Source: Desulfocapsa sp. (lineage in GTDB: Bacteria > Desulfobacterota > Desulfobulbia > Desulfobulbales > Desulfocapsaceae). Taken from it: a stretch of DNA of 10,065 nt. Made by a program: the position numbers and the translations under genes. The notes beneath the pieces were generated by a model. That model had not been told where the DNA came from. It worked only from the letters and a program-made list of their open reading frames with translations, and ran no database searches. Each line of letters starts with the position of its first letter. The stretch's first letter is position 1. The stretch spans positions 1 through 10,065 of the forward strand of contig JAOZTO010000060.1 in the NCBI GenBank assembly GCA_029942265.1, written 5' to 3'. Of this stretch, positions 1 to 5,092 are shown one piece after another.

Positions 1-127
1 TAGCACAAAGAAAACCATTTATTTCTGAGAGTTCAACCTTGGACATTAAGTATGAGGCATGTTCAGAAAATGGTTTACGATCTAAAAGAACATCTAGGAT
101 AATATTTGTATCAAAGAGTACCTTCAT
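1..127 (-). CDS. PIN-domain toxin, N-terminal 42 codons (runs off window)
   Basis: The reverse strand from the ATG at 127 reads MKVLFDTNIILDVLLDRKPF and stays open to the window edge. The D6-T-N-x-x-L-D12 pattern is the N-terminal catalytic motif of PIN (VapC-like) endoribonucleases, where the first Asp binds the metal. Such toxins cleave tRNA or other RNA and are neutralised by a co-expressed antitoxin. The start codon overlaps the antitoxin stop as ATGA (124-127), the usual coupling in type II toxin-antitoxin operons. Only about a third of a normal PIN protein is visible, so the other acidic residues cannot be checked and an intact toxin cannot be proven. Confidence 0.85.
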   Translation of the reverse strand, partial: MKVLFDTNIILDVLLDRKPFSEHASYLMSKVELSEINGFLCA

Positions 128-366
128 AGATAGTTCTCTTCCAGATGTTTTTTGTAATCATCTTCTGAGAAATTTGAATCTTTTAAAATTCCTTTTAGTG
201 ACTTAACGGTTGGAGTGATAGAACTGCTATTCTTTAATTTTTCGTTTTTAATAATTACGAAAAAATCTGACACAATTTTCGAGACAGATTTGCCTGTTTG
301 AGCAGAGTATTTTTTGGCCGACTCTATTAAATGATCATCCAGTCTTAATGTGAGTTTTGTGTTCAT
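124..366 (-). CDS. Ribbon-helix-helix-like antitoxin of the PIN toxin pair
   Basis: This 80-residue protein begins MNTKLTLRLDDHLIESAKKY. A beta-strand of alternating residues is followed by two predicted helices (about residues 11-22 and 27-40), the layout of MetJ/Arc ribbon-helix-helix DNA-binding antitoxins. It resembles the small DUF6364-type antitoxins often found before PIN toxins. The acidic, flexible C-terminal half (about residues 45-80) would be the toxin-binding tail. A GAGAG purine run precedes the ATG at 366. The gene lies first in the operon and overlaps the toxin by 4 bases. Autoregulation through the promoter at 408-436 is expected for the family and is supported by a small inverted repeat over the -10 box. 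The family assignment is from pattern recognition, not a search. Confidence 0.85.
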   Translation of the reverse strand: MNTKLTLRLDDHLIESAKKYSAQTGKSVSKIVSDFFVIIKNEKLKNSSSITPTVKSLKGILKDSNFSEDDYKKHLEENYL

Positions 367-407
367 GCTCAGCTCTCTTTTTTGTGGTGACGGGTTGTTA
401 TGTGAAA

Positions 408-436
408 ACTATACGTCATAGGTGTTAAATTGTCAA
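408..436 (-). promoter_or_regulatory. Sigma-70 promoter of the toxin-antitoxin operon
   Basis: On the minus strand a perfect -35 box TTGACA (431-436) is followed by a 17-bp spacer and the -10 box TATAGT (408-413). The box lies about 42 bp upstream of the antitoxin ATG. This is the strongest vegetative promoter in the window. Confidence 0.8.
409..421. promoter_or_regulatory. Candidate antitoxin operator over the -10 box
   Basis: The 13-bp sequence CTATACGTCATAG has inverted CTAT/ATAG arms and covers most of the -10 box. Its position would let a dimeric ribbon-helix-helix antitoxin block RNA polymerase. Short arms like these can arise by chance, so this is a candidate only. Confidence 0.4.
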
Positions 437-475
437 TATGCACAGAATGAAGCTGTACCTTATTTGTGTTTGTCA

Positions 476-550
476 GTAATTATTCAGCTAATACCTGATA
501 ACTGGCATACCACAGAGTTGTAACTGTTCAGATGTGTCTCATATTCGTTC
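476..550 (+). repeat. Degenerate IS66-like terminus, relative of the 60-bp element at 5013
   Basis: Starting with GTAATTATTCAG, the first 52 bases match the 60-bp element at 5013-5072 at 44 positions, including AATACCTGATAA followed by TGGCATA. The last 8 bases do not match, and no 8-bp flanking duplication is visible. A second terminus-like motif, GTAACTGTTCAGATG, starts at 520 and continues in a way resembling the inverted terminus at 4950-4983. The likely reading is the left end of an old, longer parent element with two copies of the terminal motif 44 bp apart. Confidence 0.6.
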
Positions 551-646
551 ATTTGGACATTCGAAGCATAGTTGATATTTCGAAGATAAAATTTTTCATT
601 TAACGAAGAGATCGGGGCAAAAGGCATTAAATCAACAGGCTCATGC

Positions 647-680
647 CTTCGATTTTGAACGAAATGTCTAGTCTTGGACA
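647..680 (-). repeat. Dispersed 34-bp repeat, copy 1
   Basis: The reverse complement of this stretch matches 10022-10055 at 32 of 34 positions. The shared core is GACATTTCGTTCAAAATCG. The two copies lie in opposite orientation about 9.3 kb apart. This looks like the end of a repeated mobile element, but its family is not recognised. Confidence 0.75.
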
Positions 681-739
681 AGCTTCTATCCCCCCCAAAC
701 AATTTTCTTTCTGCGATCTATTCCCATATCTCATTTATC

Positions 740-823
740 CTACAAAGTAGAGAATCCTCTCTTTTAAATATATACTTCATAACGGTTATCGTAAATTGAT
801 TTGTAGTAACATATCGATTTGTA
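740..823. promoter_or_regulatory. Candidate upstream activator sites for the sigma-54 promoter
   Basis: Three small motifs lie 25-110 bp upstream of the -24 box: the inverted repeat CTACAAAGTAG (740-750), the near-palindrome ATAACGGTTAT (779-789), and a direct repeat TYGATTTGTA at 796-805 and 814-823. NtrC-type activators usually bind paired sites at about this distance. Which motif is used, if any, cannot be decided from one sequence. Confidence 0.3.
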
Positions 824-848
824 AAGGAATAGATAAAATACAATCGTT

Positions 849-864
849 TGGCATATTATGTGCA
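849..864 (+). promoter_or_regulatory. Sigma-54 (-24/-12) promoter of the carrier-methyltransferase operon
   Basis: TGGCATATTATGTGCA fits the sigma-54 consensus TGGCAC-N5-TTGCW, with the invariant GG (850-851) and GC (862-863) at the exact required spacing. It predicts a transcript start near 876 and a leader of about 55 bases before the ATG at 930. An NtrC-family activator gene lies in the same window (7712-9097), which strengthens the call. Confidence 0.72.
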
Positions 865-929
865 AAGTAAATTATTGCACGACAAGAAAATCATTTTAAA
901 TTGAAGCAAATTTTAAAGGGAGAGAGCAG

Positions 930-2525
930 ATGTTTAGGAGAAATGATTCAAAAAGTTTAAACCACGAAGTTTTCTGGCCAACAATTTTAGCTGTAATAAT
1001 AGTGTCGGCTTTAATTGTGATAAACCCTGATGCTTCAAAAAAGGTTGTTGGAGTTCTGTTTTCATTTTTTACAGGCCAACTGGGAACCATTTATCTCTGG
1101 TTCGTATTTGGATGTTTCATCACAACACTTTTTATTACATTTTCAAAATATGGCAAAATAAAACTTGGAAACAGGACCGACAAGCCAGAGTTTTCTACGT
1201 TCACATGGCTGGGAATGATCTTTACTGCCAATACCGGAGCAGGCCTGTGTTACTGGGCAGTTATTGAGTGGGCTTATTATATGGAGAGTCCTCCCTATGG
1301 AGCTGCATCAGGTTCATGGCAGGCGTCAGAGTGGGCAGCAGCATATGGGCTTTTCCACTGGGGATTTACCATCTGGTCAACCTATGCTCTTTGCGCCGTT
1401 GCCATGGCATACCTCTACCATGTTAAGAAAAAACCCATCTTAAAAGTTAGTGAAGCTTTGAGGGTACTCATGGGAGACAAGGTGGATGGATGGATGGGTA
1501 AGGTTATTGATATTTTCTTTATATTTGCACTCATAGCAGGTGCATCCACCTCTATGGGGCTGGGTACTCCACTTTTGGCGGCAGCGCTCAACAAAACATT
1601 TGGCATTGCACCGAGCATGACTGTGAACTCAGTAATAGTTGCTATCTGGACTATTCTAGTCGTTGTTTGCGTTGGAGGCGGATTAAGTAAAGGCATCAAG
1701 TGGCTGAGCAACTTCAATATATGGCTGGCAGTTGCAATTATAACATTTATTCTCGTGGCCGGACCAACATGGTTTATTATTAACACCTTTACATCCGGAG
1801 TAGGAGTCTTACTGAAAAACATCCTGCAAATGCAACTTTGGACAGATTCAGTAGGTAAATCCGGTTTTCCACAAGGCTGGACTATATTTTACTGGGCTTG
1901 GTATATCACCTACGCTCCATCCATGGGTATCTACCTTGCCAAAATATCAAAAGGAAGAACCGTCAACCAGCTTCTCTGGGGATCAATTGGTGCCGGAACT
2001 TTTGGTTCATGGCTTTTCTTCAGTGTATTTGGAAACAGTGCTATGAATCTGCAGGTCAGTGGTGCACTTCCTGTTCTTGAACAACTGAAAGAACTGGGAG
2101 CACCACAAACCATCGTCAATATTATGTCAGCCATTCCTGGAGGAAATATCATCATGCCCCTCTATGTTCTGCTTGCTTTTATCGGACTTGCAACTGCACA
2201 GAATTCAATTGCTTATGCACTTGCTGCCGTCACTACTAAACAAATTGGTGAGAATGATGACCCGGCCCGGTGGAATGTGATGCTATGGGCGCTTTTGCTG
2301 GGAGTGATAGCCTTGGCACTGATGTTCCTGGGAGGGTTGAAACCACTGCAGACTGTTTGTGTCGTATGTTCACTGCCCATTGTCGCCATGTGCATTGCCC
2401 TGTTTAGAAGCTTTTTTATCAGTGTGAACGAGGACTTTGACTTTAAAAAGGAAAATGAAGTGATCATCATTGATGATTCAGTTTATGCAATAGATCGCAC
2501 CAGAACATTGGACGAAAGCAAATAA
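930..2525 (+). CDS. BCCT-family quaternary-ammonium carrier, CaiT-like
   Basis: This is a 531-residue inner-membrane carrier of the betaine/carnitine/choline transporter family, at normal full length with about 12 hydrophobic segments. The hallmark stretch is at 320-344 (FYWAWYITYAPSMGIYLAKI, then SKGRT). As I recall the Proteus/E. coli carnitine:butyrobetaine exchanger CaiT, this protein shares DKPEFST (84-90), the ESPPYG region (119-124), GFPQ-WT and the GRTV block. It keeps a Met (M332) where CaiT has Met331 in place of a sodium site. The aromatic box differs: W324-Y325, where CaiT and BetP have Trp-Trp. The CaiT Arg262 position appears to be Asn (N262 or N264). AAGGGAG precedes the ATG. 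It is the first gene of the operon, 22 bases before the methyltransferase. Import of a betaine- or carnitine-like substrate is inferred; the exact substrate and ion coupling are unknown. Confidence 0.9.
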   Translation: MFRRNDSKSLNHEVFWPTILAVIIVSALIVINPDASKKVVGVLFSFFTGQLGTIYLWFVFGCFITTLFITFSKYGKIKLGNRTDKPEFSTFTWLGMIFTANTGAGLCYWAVIEWAYYMESPPYGAASGSWQASEWAAAYGLFHWGFTIWSTYALCAVAMAYLYHVKKKPILKVSEALRVLMGDKVDGWMGKVIDIFFIFALIAGASTSMGLGTPLLAAALNKTFGIAPSMTVNSVIVAIWTILVVVCVGGGLSKGIKWLSNFNIWLAVAIITFILVAGPTWFIINTFTSGVGVLLKNILQMQLWTDSVGKSGFPQGWTIFYWAWYITYAPSMGIYLAKISKGRTVNQLLWGSIGAGTFGSWLFFSVFGNSAMNLQVSGALPVLEQLKELGAPQTIVNIMSAIPGGNIIMPLYVLLAFIGLATAQNSIAYALAAVTTKQIGENDDPARWNVMLWALLLGVIALALMFLGGLKPLQTVCVVCSLPIVAMCIALFRSFFISVNEDFDFKKENEVIIIDDSVYAIDRTRTLDESK

Positions 2526-2547
2526 TAAAATCTGGGAAATACAACAA

Positions 2548-3633
2548 ATGTCTAACAAAGAAAAGTACTTTAAATATCAGGAAGCTTTTAAATGGGTTGC
2601 AGATGCCAGCCACGGTATCCCCAAGCGAGTACCCATATATGCCCAATTATGTGAGCTGATCCCAGGAGAGATGGGGAAAAGTGCAAGGGAGGTGTTTCAG
2701 GATCCCGAACTACTTAATATCGGGACATTCACAGTATGTGACAAATACGGAATCGATGTACCTTCAGTGGATTTTGATTGCTACAACATTGAAGCCGAAG
2801 CTATAGGACAAAAAATAAGCTTCCACGATGACATCATGCCCGACATTGACCGCACACATCCGTTGATTCAGAATGAATGTGACATTAGAAAAATTGTTAC
2901 TCCTGACTTTGACAAGGCGGGAAGATGCTCTTTTGTCGTTGATCTTTACACTGTATTTGAAACACTTACTGGAGTTAAGGCCTCTATTGCGTTTTGTGCT
3001 CCCTTTACTTTGGCAGCCAATATAAGGGGCATAGAGACTCTGGTAATGGACATGTGCATGAGGCCAAAATTTGCCCATGAACTTATGACAGCAGTAACCG
3101 AAGAACTGCTCATTCCATGGCTAGAGTATATGAAAGGGAAATTCCCTCAGGCACAAGCTCTGGTAGGAGCAGATGCTCTCGCCTCTCTTCCCATAGTAAA
3201 TATAAAACTCATGAATGAGTTTATAGCCCCTTATGTTGAAAGACTGCGTGAAGCATGTGGACCAAAGGTATGTGTTCCTAACTGGACAGGGGAAAGATAT
3301 GCAAAAAATCCAGAAGAAATGATGGATATTCGTTTACGTGTCAATCCGGGGTTTATCGAGGGGCAAGATCCAGATGTTGAAGCCCTGGGACCTGAATTCT
3401 ACAAAGCGTATGCAGAAAAACATGATGTCCCACTTCTTTTGGGTGTCGGGGCTGTTTTTTTACGAACCAGTACACCTAAAGAAGTTTTCGACAGGGTAAA
3501 ACACTATGTAGAGGTTGGAGGTAAAAATGGTCGTCTCTGGTTCTACCTGTGCAATATTGAACCGGGAACCCCCATGGAAAATATCAAAGCAGCAGTAGAA
3601 GCAGTCCATACCTATGGCACCTATAGAGAATAG
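2548..3633 (+). CDS. UroD-fold corrinoid methyltransferase, probably substrate-side MT I
   Basis: This 361-residue cytoplasmic protein belongs to the uroporphyrinogen-decarboxylase superfamily branch of cobamide-dependent methyltransferases (MtaA/MtbA/CmuA/VdmB relatives). The C-terminal NIEPGTPMENIKAAVEA (336-352) is typical of that branch. The His-x-Cys zinc ligands of MtaA/MtbA are not evident; the equivalent region reads VCVPNWTG (241-248), although a Cys (C335) sits near the usual last ligand. Instead E256, E271 and H292 form an exact E-x14-E-x20-H, the zinc motif known for methyltransferase I of Acetobacterium vanillate/veratrol O-demethylases. The expected reaction is transfer of a methyl group from an imported substrate to Co(I) on the neighbouring corrinoid protein. 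The Shine-Dalgarno is weak, so translation may be coupled to the carrier gene 22 bases upstream. An MT II role is the main alternative. Confidence 0.85.
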   Translation: MSNKEKYFKYQEAFKWVADASHGIPKRVPIYAQLCELIPGEMGKSAREVFQDPELLNIGTFTVCDKYGIDVPSVDFDCYNIEAEAIGQKISFHDDIMPDIDRTHPLIQNECDIRKIVTPDFDKAGRCSFVVDLYTVFETLTGVKASIAFCAPFTLAANIRGIETLVMDMCMRPKFAHELMTAVTEELLIPWLEYMKGKFPQAQALVGADALASLPIVNIKLMNEFIAPYVERLREACGPKVCVPNWTGERYAKNPEEMMDIRLRVNPGFIEGQDPDVEALGPEFYKAYAEKHDVPLLLGVGAVFLRTSTPKEVFDRVKHYVEVGGKNGRLWFYLCNIEPGTPMENIKAAVEAVHTYGTYRE

Positions 3634-3639
3634 TATTCA

Positions 3640-3795
3640 GTAAATATTCGGCTAGCACCCCATCTTCGTTCGATCTGGCTTATTCACATATGAACTAATA
3701 TAGTTCACAGGCCGGATCGAACGAACTTGGGGCACTATCCAAACATTTACAATTCAGTGGTTGAGCTTATTTTTGAACCCAACCCGAATATTTAC
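3640..3795 (+). mobile_element. 156-bp miniature transposon (MITE) with IS66-like ends
   Basis: Perfect 12-bp terminal inverted repeats, GTAAATATTCGG (3640-3651) and its complement (3784-3795), are flanked by a perfect 8-bp direct repeat AGTATTCA (3632-3639 and 3796-3803). The GTAA start and 8-bp target duplication are traits of the IS66 family. Its left end also aligns with the terminus at 4950-4983 (shared TATTC, AGCAC and CATCTTC blocks). It encodes nothing. Removing it and one duplication leaves 22 bases between the methyltransferase stop and the corrinoid-protein ATG, the same gap as between the first two genes. The left duplication overlaps the TAG stop codon and the right one overlaps the Shine-Dalgarno AAGGAG, so both genes are kept intact. 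Confidence 0.85.
3665..3725 (+). repeat. Long stem-loop inside the miniature element
   Basis: A 15-bp stem (3665-3679 with 3711-3725, one G-U pair) encloses a second perfect 7-bp hairpin, TGAACTA-ATA-TAGTTCA (3691-3707). The outer arms extend imperfectly to about 3655 and 3735. In the polycistronic mRNA this would fold strongly between the methyltransferase and corrinoid genes. No T-run follows, so it is not an intrinsic terminator, but it could stabilise, process or uncouple the transcript. Confidence 0.75.
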
Positions 3796-3819
3796 AGTAT
3801 TCAAGGAGATGATTTAACA

Positions 3820-4449
3820 ATGTCCGATATAAATGAAATACAAGAAGCCCTGATCGCAGGAGATGGTGAAAAACTCATTGAACTGGTCGAAGCAGCCTTA
3901 AAAGAAGGAACGGAAGCATCTGAAATTTTGAGTGAAGGTCTCATTTTAGGCATGGATATTGTCGGTGAAAAGATGAAAAACAGTGACATGTTTATTCCAG
4001 AAGTTCTCATGGCAGCACATGCTATGAGATCAGCCGTTGAAATATTACAGCCTTTATTGGGAGAGGACGGTGATGCTTCAAGAGGAAAGGTGCTTATAGG
4101 TACAGTCAAGGGAGATCTCCACGATATTGGGAAAAACCTTGTGACAATGATGCTTGAGAGTGCAGGGCTTGAAGTTACCGATCTGGGTGTGGATGTCGCA
4201 CCTGATGTGTTTTTAGAATCGATAAAAAAGGATAAGCCCGACGTTCTCGCCTTATCTGCACTTTTGACAACAACCATGCCCATGATGAAAGAGACAGTCG
4301 ATGCAATATCTGAAAGCGGGATCAGAGATCAGATAAAAATCATTGTGGGAGGTGCTCCGGTTACTCAGAGCTTTGCCGAAGAAATTGGTGCTGACGGATA
4401 TGCAGCAGATGCTGGTTCAGCCAGTCAAATGGCCAAGGAATACTGTTAG
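3820..4449 (+). CDS. Corrinoid (B12-binding) methyl-carrier protein
   Basis: This is a 209-residue cytoplasmic corrinoid protein of the MtaC/MtbC/MttC type. It has an N-terminal helical cap (about 1-88) and a Rossmann-like cobalamin domain (about 89-209). The base-off/His-on signature D99-L-H101-D-I-G104 gives the lower cobalt ligand H101, followed by S146-x-L148 and G177-G178. The ATG at 3820 is chosen because AAGGAG (3803-3808) lies 11 bases upstream. A longer frame back to a TTG at 3727 would translate the miniature transposon and add residues unlike the family. It would carry a methyl group from the upstream methyltransferase to a second methyltransferase, probably on tetrahydrofolate, not encoded here. 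No reductive activase is present either. It is the last gene before a terminator. Confidence 0.93.
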   Translation: MSDINEIQEALIAGDGEKLIELVEAALKEGTEASEILSEGLILGMDIVGEKMKNSDMFIPEVLMAAHAMRSAVEILQPLLGEDGDASRGKVLIGTVKGDLHDIGKNLVTMMLESAGLEVTDLGVDVAPDVFLESIKKDKPDVLALSALLTTTMPMMKETVDAISESGIRDQIKIIVGGAPVTQSFAEEIGADGYAADAGSASQMAKEYC

Positions 4450-4462
4450 TTTTTTTCGTAGT

Positions 4463-4500
4463 CCTGGCATGTTTTAATTGTAAACGTGCCAGGTTTCCCT
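4463..4500 (+). terminator. Intrinsic terminator of the carrier-methyltransferase operon
   Basis: A 12-bp stem (CCTGGCATGTTT, 4463-4474, pairing with 4482-4493, one G-U) with a 7-base loop begins 13 bases after the corrinoid stop codon. It is followed by a pyrimidine-rich TTTCCCTTCC tail. The tail is not a pure T-run, so termination may be incomplete. Confidence 0.65.
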
Positions 4501-4550
4501 TCCTATGGATGTGCATTAAGTCAACAGACTCAGAAATGAGATCAGGGTAT

Positions 4551-4946
4551 TTAATCCCCGTTCCTAATCTGTGCATTTTCTTCTTCCAGGATTTCAAAAA
4601 TATGCAGCAAACTATCCAATTGAAAGCGATGATGGCTCCGAAGAAACCTTGAATACTACGGTGCAGCTCTGCGATTTTGTCACGCAACGTCCCTTTGTCA
4701 CCAATACTATATCAGCAATACTAATTTCTGTTGCACCACTAAAAGTAATGCCGTAATGTTACGACCTGTCACTCCAAACAAATTTGATACGACAGAATCT
4801 ACCTTGATCTTCACAGATTCAAATAACTTATAGGTACGACGATTACAGTCATTCATCGTTGCGCTATTATTCCATCGAGCACGGATCAACTCACGCCATT
4901 GTCGAACTTTTTTCACAGAAATAACAGTGTACCTATTCGAGAAGGG
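4551..4946 (-). pseudogene. IS110-family transposase relic, frameshifted and truncated
   Basis: Three minus-strand frames read in sequence match the middle of IS110-family transposases. First VRQWRELIRARW continues through NRRTYKLFESVKIKVDSVVS and NLFGVTGRNITALL (about 4740-4905), recalling the family pattern LE-ANIKL-SV-SDI-GVSGR. After a shift comes VTKGR-LRDKIAELHRSIQGFFG. After another shift comes SHHRFQLDSLLHIFEILEEE, recalling the HHRFLL segment, ending at a TAA (4551-4553). The N-terminal DEDD catalytic part and the C-terminal helix-hairpin-helix part are missing. The sense is opposite to the flanking genes. It is certainly non-functional. The family call comes from recognising conserved phrases; the exact frameshift points are approximate. 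Confidence 0.75.
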
Positions 4947-4949
4947 CAA

Positions 4950-4983
4950 AAAGGGCTGAAGATGAGTGCTTCTGAATAGTTAG
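4950..4983 (-). repeat. Solo IS66-like terminus abutting the IS110 relic
   Basis: Read on the minus strand from 4983 it begins CTAACTATTCAGAAGCAC then TCATCTTCAG. Eleven of the first 12 bases equal the right terminal repeat of the 60-bp element (GTAACTATTCAG). The following bases align with the start of the 156-bp element (AGCAC, CATCTTC) and with 520-545. The first base is C rather than the expected G, so this end is probably dead. Its partner end and transposase are absent, consistent with a deletion joining it to the IS110 relic. Confidence 0.55.
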
Positions 4984-5012
4984 CAAAAAATGAACATTAT
5001 TAGTAAATAATA

Positions 5013-5072
5013 GTAACTATTTAGCCAATACCTGATAATTGGCATAACACTGAACTGTAACTGAATAGTTAC
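5013..5072 (+). mobile_element. 60-bp miniature transposon with perfect 8-bp target duplication
   Basis: The 60 bp run from GTAACTATTTAG (5013-5024) to CTGAATAGTTAC (5061-5072), terminal inverted repeats matching at 11 of 12 positions. It is flanked by AAATAATA on both sides (5005-5012 and 5073-5080). The first 52 bases match the relic at 476-527 at 44 positions, so it looks like an internal-deletion derivative keeping little more than the two ends of a longer parent. The right duplication stops right before the GAGGG ribosome site of the kinase gene, so the insertion lies in that gene's leader. Confidence 0.82.
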
Positions 5073-5092
5073 AAATAATAGAGGGATAAAAG

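Larger units (their letters stand above)
367..929. other. Gene-free divergent intergenic region
   Basis: No convincing gene lies between the divergent antitoxin and carrier genes. The stretch holds the toxin-antitoxin promoter, a transposon-end relic (476-550), a run of seven C (690-696), a dispersed 34-bp repeat (647-680), possible activator sites (740-823) and the sigma-54 promoter (849-864). A minus-strand open frame at 484-702 crosses both repeats and is not a gene. Confidence 0.7.
4450..5092. other. Gene-free region of nested mobile-element remains
   Basis: Between the operon and the sensor kinase there is no intact gene. The stretch holds the operon terminator, an IS110-type transposase relic on the minus strand, an IS66-like terminus abutting it and a 60-bp miniature element. 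Short open frames here (4571-4756 plus, 4707-4949 minus) are fragments or shadows of the relic. Confidence 0.75.

Noticed and set aside
624..643. Short match GCATTAARTCAACAGRCTCA to 4513-4532
   Set aside because: 18 of 20 bases agree, but the flanks do not extend the match, so it may be chance or a trace of a shared element; too weak to call.
484..702. Minus-strand open frame of 72 codons
   Set aside because: It runs through the 34-bp dispersed repeat and the transposon-end relic and has no ribosome site; composition looks random.
870..929. Cobalamin riboswitch in the leader of the carrier operon
   Set aside because: The leader is only about 55 bases, A+T-rich and lacks the B12-box and the stems such a riboswitch needs.
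1415..1822. Long minus-strand open frame inside the carrier gene
   Set aside because: It is antisense to strongly conserved BCCT coding sequence and reads as a shadow with Ser/Thr/Pro-rich content.
3665..3725. Long stem-loop read as an intrinsic terminator between the methyltransferase and corrinoid genes
   Set aside because: No T-run follows the stem, and the structure is fully contained in a delimited miniature transposon.
3727..3819. N-terminal extension of the corrinoid protein from a TTG
   Set aside because: It would translate the miniature transposon; the ATG at 3820 has AAGGAG at proper distance and gives the usual family length.
3801..4283. 160-codon minus-strand open frame
   Set aside because: It is a shadow of the corrinoid protein gene; the plus strand carries the cobalamin motif.
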